A stretch of DNA of 64,000 bases from Brevibacterium sp. CS2 (GTDB lineage Bacteria; Actinomycetota; Actinomycetes; Actinomycetales; Brevibacteriaceae), in contig NZ_CP040020.1 in the NCBI RefSeq assembly GCF_005280295.1, forward strand, positions 434,001 to 498,000, read 5' to 3'. The notes below the pieces were generated by a model. That model made no database searches and was not told the DNA's origin. It worked only from the letters and a program-made list of their open reading frames with translations. A program made the position numbers and the translations under genes. Positions 57,507 to 64,000 of the stretch are shown piece after piece. Each line of letters starts with the position of its first letter. The first letter of the stretch is position 1.

Positions 57507-57914
57507 ATGGATGAGCAGACGTTCCCCCGCCTCCGCTCCACCGTGCTCGATGCCGAGGACCACCGTGGACTCGCGGAGTTCTACCGCGCGCTCCTGGGGT
57601 GGCCGTACCGCCCGGGCGACGAGCCGGGCGGGAAGCACGACGGGGAGTTCCTCATCCTCGTCTCGCCCGACGGTCAGCGGCTCGCGTTCCAGCCGACCGA
57701 GCACCTGCCGCGCTCGACCTGGCCGAGCACCGAGGTGCACCAACAGCTCCACCTCGACTTCACCGTCGAGGACACCGCGCAGCTCGAGCGGCACCGCTCG
57801 CGGGCGCTCGAGCTCGGTGCCCGGCAGATCGAGGACGGCCGGGCCGACCCGGACGAGCCGATCGTGATCTTCACCGATCCCGCCGGCCACCCGTTCTGCA
57901 TCTTCGTCGGCTAG
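57507..57914 (+). CDS. VOC (glyoxalase-fold) family protein, single domain
   Basis: The 135-residue protein follows the common actinobacterial small VOC pattern: LRSTVLDAEDHRGLAEFYRALLG, QRLAFQPTEHLPRSTWPS, VHQQLHLDFTVED and IFTDPAGHPFCIFVG. No reaction can be assigned. ATG 57507 is preferred to 57459 because similarity begins at MDEQTFPRL. Its stop codon is the exact boundary at which a truncated His-rich gene on the other strand begins to make sense. Confidence 0.86.
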   Translation: MDEQTFPRLRSTVLDAEDHRGLAEFYRALLGWPYRPGDEPGGKHDGEFLILVSPDGQRLAFQPTEHLPRSTWPSTEVHQQLHLDFTVEDTAQLERHRSRALELGARQIEDGRADPDEPIVIFTDPAGHPFCIFVG

Positions 57915-58019
57915 GTCGTGATCATGGTGGTGCTCGCGATCGTGGTTGTCGTCGGGCTCGGTGTGGGTGTGGGAGTGGCTCTGCCGGCCGCCGCTCCCGG
58001 GGTCAACGTGCGGAGACAT
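57915..58019 (-). pseudogene. N-terminal fragment of a His-rich metal transporter-like protein
   Basis: Reading leftward from ATG 58019 gives MSPHVDPGSGGRQSHSHTHT then EPDDNHDREHHHDHD, after which the frame enters the antisense of the VOC gene. His/Asp-rich N-termini of this type are typical of cation diffusion facilitators and other zinc or cobalt exporters. The fragment lies divergent to an ArsR-family metal regulator, the usual place for such a gene. I infer that the rest was deleted and replaced by the VOC gene. A nonfunctional reading that happens to be His-rich is possible. Confidence 0.6.
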
Positions 58020-58034
58020 GCCGCCAGCATACCT

Positions 58035-58054
58035 GCATATCTTCGCAACTATGC
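58035..58054. promoter_or_regulatory. Candidate operator for the ArsR regulator
   Basis: GCATA, ten bases, TATGC lies between the ArsR gene and the divergent His-rich fragment, 20 bp before the regulator start. Position and symmetry fit a SmtB/ArsR site. Confidence 0.5.
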
Positions 58055-58074
58055 GGGGACGTTAAGCTGAGGCC

Positions 58075-58428
58075 ATGGATGTCCGATCGCAGGTGCAGGT
58101 GCCCGATGGTCCTCATGCCCGGCTGGCCAGCGAGTCGTTCCGGATTCTGGCCGATCCGACACGGGTGCGGATCATGTGGGTGCTTCTGCAGGAGGAGTGC
58201 AACGTCACAAGACTGGCCGAACTGATCGAGGCGTCGCCGACGGTGGTCAGCCAGCATCTGGCGAAGCTGCGGGCCGCGAACCTGGTGCAGACCCGACGGG
58301 CAGGAACGTTCGTCTACTACTCCGCCAGTGACGCGCACGTGCACCGGCTGCTGTCCGAGGTGCTGTCGTATGCCGAGCACCAGTCCGGGGCCGCTCACGG
58401 ACGGGATCCCCACACTTACACCTCTTGA
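58075..58428 (+). CDS. ArsR/SmtB-family metal-responsive repressor
   Basis: The 117-residue protein has the winged-helix domain: SFRILADPTRVRIMWVLLQE, CNVTRLAELIEASPTVVSQHL (recognition helix region) and RRAGTFVYYSASDAHVHRLL. The C-terminal helix DAHVHRLLSEVLSYAEHQ, with Asp and His residues, resembles the alpha-5 metal site of CzrA/NmtR-type zinc, cobalt or nickel sensors. It probably controlled the divergent His-rich exporter, of which only the 5' end remains. Confidence 0.88.
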   Translation: MDVRSQVQVPDGPHARLASESFRILADPTRVRIMWVLLQEECNVTRLAELIEASPTVVSQHLAKLRAANLVQTRRAGTFVYYSASDAHVHRLLSEVLSYAEHQSGAAHGRDPHTYTS

Positions 58429-58494
58429 GCCTGTCGGATCGCAGCTGTCTACCTTCTACTCCCGTGAGGTCCGACCGAACAATGGCGGTGACAA

Positions 58495-58902
58495 TCAGCC
58501 GATGACGGCCAGGAGGTCAGCGCAGGCCTGTTCGCAGCGGCGGCATGCTTCAGCGCAGACCCGGCAGTGCTCGTGCATGTCGGCGTGTTTCTCGCACTCG
58601 GCTGCGCATGCTGCGCATGCTGTCCGGCAGGATTCGAGGACGGCTTTAACGGTGGCGAGGTTTTGCCCGGTACGGCGGCTGAGGATGCTGCCCGTGGTTG
58701 CGCAGATATCGGCGCAGTCGAGGTTGAGACGGATGCAGTTGCGCAGGTCTGCGACCATGTCTTCGGCCAGACAGTCGTCGGCACAGGCGGTGCAGGTCTG
58801 GGCGCATTCGAAACAGGCGGCGATGCAGTCGGCCAGTTTTTGGACGTCGAGGTCAGTGGTGCCGTTGGGATGGGTTTCGATCATCGAGCTGATGTGCGTC
58901 AT
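58495..58902 (-). CDS. Four-helix-bundle copper storage protein (Csp3-like)
   Basis: The 135-residue protein has 18 Cys, mostly spaced as CxxxC or CxxC along helices: ADCIAACFECAQTCTACADDC, RNCIRLNLDCADIC, ESCRTACAACAAEC and HCRVCAEACRRCEQAC (separate helices). This matches the DUF326/Csp family, whose members bind many Cu(I) ions inside a helical bundle. No signal peptide is present, so it is the cytosolic Csp3 type. ATG 58902 has AGGAG 8 nt upstream. It converges with the ArsR gene. Confidence 0.9.
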   Translation of the reverse strand: MTHISSMIETHPNGTTDLDVQKLADCIAACFECAQTCTACADDCLAEDMVADLRNCIRLNLDCADICATTGSILSRRTGQNLATVKAVLESCRTACAACAAECEKHADMHEHCRVCAEACRRCEQACADLLAVIG

Positions 58903-59096
58903 CGGAGTGCTCCTTCTTCTCCCAGTCGTCGGTACCGGAAAAATGCCCGGTCCATGTTCGACGCTAGTGATCCGCCGCGGGCGAGCACAGCCCCTGACGA
59001 CCGATCTTCGCAGAATCTTCACAGTGGCGCGGACTCGTGCAGACGTGCGGGGCAGGGTCGCTTCGGCTGCCGACCTTATTCGTGGTTGCTGCTAGG

Positions 59097-60035
59097 GCGT
59101 GTCTGACAATGATGTGGTTCGCTGGCTGAGAGCCTGGGAGCATGTCGAGATTCCAACTGCTCACGGATGCTCAATGGTCTCTGATCGCTGACTTGCTGCC
59201 TGCTCCGACCGGCCGCAGGGGCCGGCCCTTCGCTGATGCCCGCCAGATGGTCGAGGGCATCATCTACCGCTACCGATGCGGGATCGCCTGGCGGGACCTG
59301 CCCGAGACGTTCGGCAAGTGGCAGACGGTATGGACCTGGCATCGCCGGATGGCCGGCGACGGCACCTGGGACACCGCGCTGGCCCGCTTGACCGCTCACG
59401 CTGACGCTGCCGGCGAGCTCGACTGGTCGCTGTCGGTGGACTCCACGATCGCGCGTGCTCATCAACACGCAACGAACATCACGCGCCTAAAAAAGGGATT
59501 CGTCGAACTACACGAATCCGGACGTCGAGCCGCCTGACCACGCGTTGGGCCGGTCCCGGGGTGGGCTGTCGACGAAGACCCATCAGCTCGTCGACGGCCA
59601 CGGACTGCCGTTGGTCACCGTGTGCACCGCCGGCCAGGACGGCGACTGCCCGATGCTCATCCCGCTCATGGATCAGCTGCGGGTCCAGCGCCCCGGACTC
59701 GGTAGCGCCCGCACCCGGCCGACAGCACTGCTGGGCGATAAGGCGTACTCCTCGCGGGCCAATCGTGCCTACCTGCGCAGCCGCCGGATTGAAGCAGTCA
59801 TCCCCGAGCCGAAAGATCAACAGGGCCACCGCAAGCGCCGCGGCTCCAAGGGCGGCAGGCCGCCGAAGTTCGACGCCGAGAAGTACCGGGGCAGGAACGT
59901 CATCGAGCGCGGCTGCAGCCGCCTGAAGCAGTGGCGGGCCCTGGCCACCCGCTACGACAAACTCGCCATCGTCTACCGCGCAGCAGTCGTACTCAACGCG
60001 GCTATTGCGTGGCTACACCATTGATCGGACACGCC
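59097..60035 (+). mobile_element. IS5-family (IS427-like) insertion sequence, 939 bp
   Basis: The ends are GGCGTGTCTGACAATG on the left and, inverted, GGCGTGTCCGATCAATG on the right. CTAG flanks both ends (59093-59096 and 60036-60039), a likely 4-bp target duplication. A two-part transposase fills the element. The intact ends and flanks suggest a fairly recent insertion. Confidence 0.9.
59142..60024 (+). CDS. IS5-family transposase, two frames joined at an A6G tract
   Basis: The first frame (59142-59537) encodes the N-terminal DUF4096-like part: LTDAQWSLIADLLPAPTGRRGRP and WRDLPETFGKWQTVWTW, then the first catalytic Asp in SVDSTIARAHQHA. The second frame reads EPPDHALGRSRGGLSTKTHQ, LLGDKAYSSRANRAYL (second Asp) and RNVIERGCSRLKQWRALATR (catalytic Glu) to 60024. 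The switch of +1 occurs at about 59489-59497, where CTAAAAAAGGG forms a slippery tract. Programmed frameshifting is known in this IS group; a disabling indel is the alternative. Confidence 0.9.
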
Positions 60036-60074
60036 CTAGCGGAATCCCGCCTGCACGAGGGTCTTCTTCGGAAC

Positions 60075-60116
60075 GAGGATCATCATCGGGCAGGGCATCG
60101 TCGGATGATGATCCTC
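60075..60116. terminator. Hairpin at the 3' end of the DCC gene
   Basis: GAGGATCATCATC (60075-60087) pairs perfectly with GATGATGATCCTC (60104-60116) around a 16-nt loop. On the minus strand it starts at the DCC stop codon. Only about 40 bp separate it from the IS right end. Confidence 0.75.
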
Positions 60117-60729
60117 AGCGGCAATTCCCCGTGTGCGCTTCGCACCACGGGGTCGTGCCCGGGAAGCGGGCGCGGTTGCGCGCGACCCACTGATAGGCGC
60201 GATCGAGCAGCTGTTCGACGCCGGGGGTCCGGGCCACCCGCTCGAGCGGGCCGCGCCTCCCGGCTCTATCGACACGGTCGTCCGGGCCGGGCCCGAGGGG
60301 CCCACCGGATCCGTGCCGCGCACGGGATTCGAGGCGCGCACCGGGCCCGAGGCCCGTTCGGGATCCGAAGCCCGCTCTGGATCCGATGAGTGTGTCGAGG
60401 ATCGCGGCGACGGCCTGCGCACCTCCGGCCCGCTCGCCTCCGGGGCCGATGGCCCACAGCTGGTACTCCGCCTGCGCGCGGGTGACGCCCCAGCGCTCCC
60501 GCACCCCGGGCACCTGGTGTGCGAGGAACGTGATCCGTCCGTGGGTGTCGCGTGCCTCGACGGCATTCACGCAGCGGGTGCAGAACCCGCAGTGGCCGTC
60601 GAAGAGCACGGTGAGCGCAGCGGGCCGAACGCTGCGATCCGCGCGATCCACGGCAGATCGATCCGCTGCGGGCCGGGCCGCTGCAGACCGATCCTCGGAG
60701 GACTCCACCTCCGCACCACTCGCGGTCAT
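60115..60729 (-). CDS. DCC-family thiol-disulfide oxidoreductase (DUF393)
   Basis: The hallmark TVLFDGHCGFCTRCVNAVEA near residue 40 carries the CxxC that names the family. WAIGPGGERAGGAQAVAAIL and a C-terminal YQWVARNRARFPG complete the usual plan. An insertion with hexapeptides such as GSRAGF/GSRTGL lies in the middle, making the protein 204 rather than about 140 residues. A redox role is inferred. Its ATG overlaps the stop of the upstream membrane protein gene by four bases. Confidence 0.86.
   Translation of the reverse strand: MTASGAEVESSEDRSAAARPAADRSAVDRADRSVRPAALTVLFDGHCGFCTRCVNAVEARDTHGRITFLAHQVPGVRERWGVTRAQAEYQLWAIGPGGERAGGAQAVAAILDTLIGSRAGFGSRTGLGPGARLESRARHGSGGPLGPGPDDRVDRAGRRGPLERVARTPGVEQLLDRAYQWVARNRARFPGTTPWCEAHTGNCR
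60307..60390. repeat. In-frame array of 18-bp units in the DCC gene
   Basis: Units of GGATCCGAAGCCCGCTCT and variants at 60307, 60325, 60343 and 60361, with a partial fifth unit. They encode the GSRAGF-type hexapeptides on the minus strand. Confidence 0.85.
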
Positions 60730-61475
60730 CGCACTCCGGACTTCTTCATCCGGTTCGCTCCGACGATCCAGAGGATGATGCCGATGATGAGGATGAGTCC
60801 GCCGACCACGGCCGCCATCGAACCGCCGACGACTCCGAGCACCCCGCCGGCGATTGCGCCGCCGGACACGCTGGGTGCGACGAGCACCTCGGGGTTCGAG
60901 CAGGTGAGCTCATAGGTGCCGGCCTCGGTGGTCGTGAAGCCGCCGTTCGACTGATACTGGGCGCCCTCGTGGGTGAAGTTCGTGTTGATCGGGTTCTCGA
61001 TCGGGTGCACCTCGGCCTGGCCGGGCGGGTATACAGTGCACACCGCCGGCGCCGCGCCGTCGGGCACGTAGAGGTAGAGGTCCTCGTCCGCCTCGGCGGT
61101 CACGGTGCCGCTGGACACGATGGTCGTCATCCGGTCCTCGCTCGGCACCGCGTTGCCGAACCCGATCACGCCGGTGACGATCGCCGCGATGATGCCGACG
61201 ACGGTGATCGCGAGGCCGGTCCAGGTCAGCCCCTGCCCCCAACGCTTCATCTTCCGGCCCGGCTGCGGGCCGTAGCCGTGTCCGGGGGCACCGGAGTGGT
61301 TCGCTCCCGGGCTGCCGGCACCGGGTCCGGGAGGCGGTGCACCCTGCCCACCCTGCGGCGGAGCGCTCTGAGGCGGAACACCCTGGGGCGGCCCTCCGGC
61401 GGACGACCCACCGAACTGTGGCCCTCCGAACTGTGGATCGGACGGTTGCTGGTTGGGAGGCGGGGGAATGCTCAT
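60726..61475 (-). CDS. Two-helix membrane protein with Pro/Gly/Gln-rich N-terminus
   Basis: The 249-residue protein starts MSIPPPPNQQPSDPQFGG, with a disordered Pro/Gly/Gln region to about residue 80. Then come a positively charged stretch (GRKMKRWGQG), a transmembrane helix (TWTGLAITVVGIIAAIVTGVI), an extracellular domain of about 90 residues with two Cys (APAVCTVYPPG, YELTCSNPEV), and a second helix near the C-terminus (MAAVVGGLILIIGIILWIVG). ATG 61475 follows GAAGGTGAC. No named domain is recognised. It is coupled to the DCC gene. Confidence 0.82.
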   Translation of the reverse strand: MSIPPPPNQQPSDPQFGGPQFGGSSAGGPPQGVPPQSAPPQGGQGAPPPGPGAGSPGANHSGAPGHGYGPQPGRKMKRWGQGLTWTGLAITVVGIIAAIVTGVIGFGNAVPSEDRMTTIVSSGTVTAEADEDLYLYVPDGAAPAVCTVYPPGQAEVHPIENPINTNFTHEGAQYQSNGGFTTTEAGTYELTCSNPEVLVAPSVSGGAIAGGVLGVVGGSMAAVVGGLILIIGIILWIVGANRMKKSGVR

Positions 61476-61802
61476 GTCACCTTCTCGGTCTCGCGGGCCT
61501 GGTGGGATTGCACTCCGCTCATTCTCTCCCGCCTCGACGGAGGTGTCACACACATGCGGCACGAATGGCGGCAAACCCGAGGGGAGCGGCGGGTTATCCC
61601 GAATGCACCGCATCTCCCCTCGTCACCGGCCTGCACCTCGCCTCGGGCGGATGACGAAGACGACCGAACGCTGTGCCCGGACGAACGCACTCGGAGAAGC
61701 GCCGACGGACGAGCACCGCACCCGGGTGCGCACCGCGCCCGGGTGCGCACCGCGCCCGGGTGCGCACCGCGCCGGGCTGGCACCGCGCCCGGACCGACAC
61801 CG
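61476..61802. other. 327-bp intergenic region with 17-bp tandem repeats
   Basis: It holds three perfect units of CCCGGGTGCGCACCGCG (61721-61737, 61738-61754, 61755-61771) plus degenerate flanks. No gene is seen. It separates the CPBP gene from the downstream membrane protein gene on the same strand. Confidence 0.8.
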
Positions 61803-62465
61803 TCAGACGAGCACGGAGAGCACGGTGAGAGTGACCGTCGTCCACACGACATGGGCGGTCACCGCCGCCACCACCCGACCGGTCCAGGCGCGCAGCCACG
61901 CGAAGGGCACGCCGAGCACCACGGTGGCGACGACGAGGGCGGGGTTGATCGTGGCGCAGGTGATGATCGCGTAGATCACCGTCGACCACAGGACGGGGCG
62001 ACGGCGGAACAGGGCGAACACTCCCCCACGGAAGGCGAGCTCCTCCGTGGCCCCGACGAGCAGCGCGGTGATGAAGACCGGAGTGAAGTTCTCGGCGCGG
62101 ATCGGACCGAGGACGCCGACGATGAGGTCCGCGGTCCAGGGCAGGAGCGAGAGCACCCATGCGCCGATGATGCTCACGATGCCGACGGCGAAGCCGCCCA
62201 GTGCACCGAGCCCGATCGCGCGGCCGAGCGAGGCCCGTTCCGCGGAAGTGCGCCCGTCTCGGATCGCGAGCCCGGCGATGTACACCGCGACCCAACAGGC
62301 GGCGAGCACGAACGAGAACTGGAAGAAGAGCGCGGTATCATATCCGACGACGAACGTGCCGTAGAGGAACCCGGCGCCGATGAGCAGGCACAGGGCGATG
62401 ACCGCGACGGCCGCCCACGGCGGGCGGCGGTCGACGGGGGCCTCCGGGTGCTGCGCGTGCGCCAC
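61803..62465 (-). CDS. CPBP (Abi/CAAX-protease-like) membrane protein
   Basis: The 220-residue protein has about six transmembrane helices and the CPBP motif 1 GATEELAFRGGVFALF (Glu-Glu and Arg). The motif 2 position, usually with a His, reads IYAIITCATINPAL, so that His appears absent; AHVVWTT near the C-terminus may be motif 3. Protease activity is therefore uncertain. GTG 62465 is the only sensible start; the open frame above it is antisense to the next gene. It is divergent to the NAD(P)-binding protein gene, 72 bp away. Confidence 0.82.
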   Translation of the reverse strand: MAHAQHPEAPVDRRPPWAAVAVIALCLLIGAGFLYGTFVVGYDTALFFQFSFVLAACWVAVYIAGLAIRDGRTSAERASLGRAIGLGALGGFAVGIVSIIGAWVLSLLPWTADLIVGVLGPIRAENFTPVFITALLVGATEELAFRGGVFALFRRRPVLWSTVIYAIITCATINPALVVATVVLGVPFAWLRAWTGRVVAAVTAHVVWTTVTLTVLSVLV

Positions 62466-62537
62466 ACCGTCGATACTAGGGGAAGCACCCCGGCGGGATT
62501 CATCCCCGCGTCCGTCACCCCAGCGAACAGGAGCCCC

Positions 62538-63644
62538 ATGCGCGTCTTCGTCTCCGGAGCCACCGGCTACCTCGGTTCCCGGCTCGTCCCCGCCCTGCTG
62601 GCCGCCGGGCACGAGGTGACCGCCGGGGCGCGCGCCCCGGAGCGGCTCGCGGAGTTTCCGTGGGCGCAGCTGGTGCGCGCGGCCGAGTTCGATGTGCTCC
62701 GCCCGGACACCATGCCCGCGGCCCTGACCGGGTGCGATGCGGCGGTGTACCTCGTCCACTCCATGGCCGACCGCGACTTCGCTCGGATCGATGCCACGGC
62801 CGCAGCGGAGTTCGCCCGGGCGGCCGAAGCAGCCGGGCTGGACCGGATCGTGTACCAGTCGGGGCTCGTCCCTGCCGACCGTCCGCAGGTGCGCACCGAC
62901 CTGTTCACCGGGGCGAGCGCGCGGAACGCGACCCGGCACTCCGAGCACGTGCGCTCCCGCCTCGAGGTCGAGCAGATCCTGCTCGCAGGTGCGGTCCCGG
63001 CGCTGTCGCTGCGGGCTGCGATCATCGTCGGCGCCGGGTCGACGAGCTTCGAGCTCGTCCGGCGCCTCACCGAGCGCCTGCCGGCGATCCCGGTCCCCGG
63101 CTGGATGCACCACTGGGTGCAGCCGATCGCTGTCGTGGATGTGCTGCGGGCGCTGACATGGGCGATCAGTTCGACGCGCACCGGTTTCATCGACATCGGC
63201 GGGCCCGATGTCATGACCTACCCCGACTTCATCCGGCTCTACGCCTCGGTCGCGGGCCTCCACCGGCCGCACGTGCCTGCCGGTCCGGTGCCCGCCGAGG
63301 CGGTGGGCCCGGCCGTCGCCCGCATCACCGGCCTGCCCGCACCGGTCGTCACCGCGCTCGCGCACAGTGTCGCCGAGGACATGATCTGCACCCACCCGGG
63401 CGCCGACGACTGGTTCTCCGATGCTCCGCGGCTCGACACCGCCTCGGCGATCCGCCGTGCGCTCAGCCCCACCCGCACCGGCACCACCCCCGGCGGCGAC
63501 CCCCAGACCGGCGCCGACACCGACCCGCGCTGGGCCGGCGGGAACGTGGAGATCGATGGCGCCACCCGGTTCCGCAGCTCCTTCGGGCACGTGCTCCCCC
63601 TCGATCGCGCGCGCCCCGGGCGCCTGCGATTCCCGCGGCATTAG
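62538..63644 (+). CDS. NAD(P)-binding protein, NmrA/SDR-like
   Basis: The 368-residue protein starts MRVFVSGATGYLGSRLVPAL, with the TGxxGxxG dinucleotide-binding loop. AAVYLVHSMADRDFARID, GLDRIVYQSGLVPADRP and SRLEVEQILLAGAVPALSLR follow the atypical SDR pattern of NmrA-like proteins. The Tyr-x3-Lys catalytic pair is not in its normal form. AGGAG lies about 5 nt before ATG 62538. The substrate is unknown. Confidence 0.88.
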   Translation: MRVFVSGATGYLGSRLVPALLAAGHEVTAGARAPERLAEFPWAQLVRAAEFDVLRPDTMPAALTGCDAAVYLVHSMADRDFARIDATAAAEFARAAEAAGLDRIVYQSGLVPADRPQVRTDLFTGASARNATRHSEHVRSRLEVEQILLAGAVPALSLRAAIIVGAGSTSFELVRRLTERLPAIPVPGWMHHWVQPIAVVDVLRALTWAISSTRTGFIDIGGPDVMTYPDFIRLYASVAGLHRPHVPAGPVPAEAVGPAVARITGLPAPVVTALAHSVAEDMICTHPGADDWFSDAPRLDTASAIRRALSPTRTGTTPGGDPQTGADTDPRWAGGNVEIDGATRFRSSFGHVLPLDRARPGRLRFPRH

Positions 63645-63698
63645 GTCCGGCAGACGCACGGCGAGGCGGGTGAGACGGAGGCGTCTGCGCGGCCATTA

Positions 63699-63766
63699 GT
63701 TCCACGGTGCAACAACATCACTGATTTCAAGTAGTCAGAACCGCACGGAAACATCTACCGTGGAAC
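63699..63766. promoter_or_regulatory. Perfect 10-bp inverted repeat before the last gene
   Basis: GTTCCACGGT (63699-63708) and ACCGTGGAAC (63757-63766) are perfect inverted copies 48 bp apart, the second ending one base before ATG 63768. They could be a pair of operator half-sites or an RNA stem that hides the start codon. Confidence 0.7.
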
Positions 63767-63767
63767 C

Positions 63768-64000
63768 ATGACCCCTGAGGATCACTCGGCCGATCACGCT
63801 GCCGATCCGGCTCGCGCTCCGATAGGCGATCCCGCTTCCGAACCCGTGGTCGAACACCTGCCGGACGACACCGCCGCGGCAGGCGCCCCTGCCGACAGTC
63901 GCAGCCCGCACCGGCACGAGACCGGGTTCTCCTCGCTGTTCCTGCTCCAGAAGTTCACCGTCGAATCGGAGCGCTACTTCGAGACGGTCCGCCGCACCGA
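63768..64000 (+). CDS. Unrecognised protein, N-terminal part (runs off the window)
   Basis: The first 77 residues begin MTPEDHSADHAADPARAPIG, an acidic low-complexity lead, and then GFSSLFLLQKFTVESERYFE, which looks like the first helix of a folded domain. There is too little to name a family; a regulator is possible in view of the inverted repeat at its start, but that is only a guess. Confidence 0.65.
   Translation, partial: MTPEDHSADHAADPARAPIGDPASEPVVEHLPDDTAAAGAPADSRSPHRHETGFSSLFLLQKFTVESERYFETVRRT

Noticed and set aside
60969-62537. Long plus-strand open frame upstream of the NAD(P)-binding gene
   Set aside because: It is continuous with the real gene but antisense to two minus-strand genes; similarity and the ribosome site begin only at 62538.

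Overview
The window is about 70% G+C, uses GTG and TTG starts freely, and carries gene sets typical of Actinomycetota: a GlgE-type alpha-glucan cluster, a dnaK-grpE-dnaJ-hspR operon with HAIR operators, a bacterial proteasome activator (Bpa), a mycothiol-dependent isomerase-family protein and an FMN-riboswitch rib operon. It is most likely a member of the Micrococcales (Brevibacterium-like), but no rRNA or other taxonomic marker is present, so the genus is a guess. I saw no tRNA, rRNA or CRISPR.

Layout. 1-3.3 kb: 3' end of ggt, a DUF559-type nuclease-like protein and a double VOC protein, separated by three copies of an intergenic palindrome. 3.4-10.4 kb (minus): glgE, a maltokinase-like gene with an altered catalytic motif, and glgB. 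10.6-20.2 kb: tandem universal stress protein, ilvA, quinone oxidoreductase, bpa with downstream genes, two HAD phosphatases, serS and a lipid kinase. 20.4-23.4 kb: two paralogous LPXTG surface proteins, both frameshifted in poly-C tracts. 23.7-29.1 kb: a DASS carrier, a three-gene membrane/stress cluster and a mycothiol-dependent isomerase homologue. 29.3-33.9 kb (minus): heat-shock operon. 34-42.4 kb: membrane proteins, a DedA protein, a metzincin-like lipoprotein, a GntR regulator, an ABC-F remnant, RecQ fused to a phosphoribosyltransferase-like domain, DUF2218 and a lipoprotein. 42.5-46 kb (minus): TAXI-TRAP transporter with a stop codon in the receptor gene. 46.3-50.9 kb: riboflavin operon. 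51-57.9 kb: hydrolases, a glycosyltransferase and an enoyl-CoA hydratase. 57.9-60.1 kb: a metal-handling patch (truncated His-rich gene, ArsR regulator, copper storage protein) and an IS5-family element. 60.1-64 kb: DCC oxidoreductase, membrane proteins, CPBP protease homologue, an NAD(P)-binding protein and the start of an unrecognised gene.

Three themes cut across the annotation. (1) Three families of roughly 60-bp imperfect palindromes sit between genes. (2) Short-period tandem arrays are common; inside genes the period is 15 or 18 bp (in-frame penta/hexapeptides, as in RibD, RibBA, the maltokinase homologue and the DCC protein), outside genes also 16, 17 or 25 bp. (3) Several frames are broken, mostly at poly-C/G runs in Pro-rich stretches (both LPXTG genes, a small membrane protein, the ribD 3' end), plus one amber codon. 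These could be phase-variation tracts, real lesions or sequencing errors; raw reads are needed to decide.
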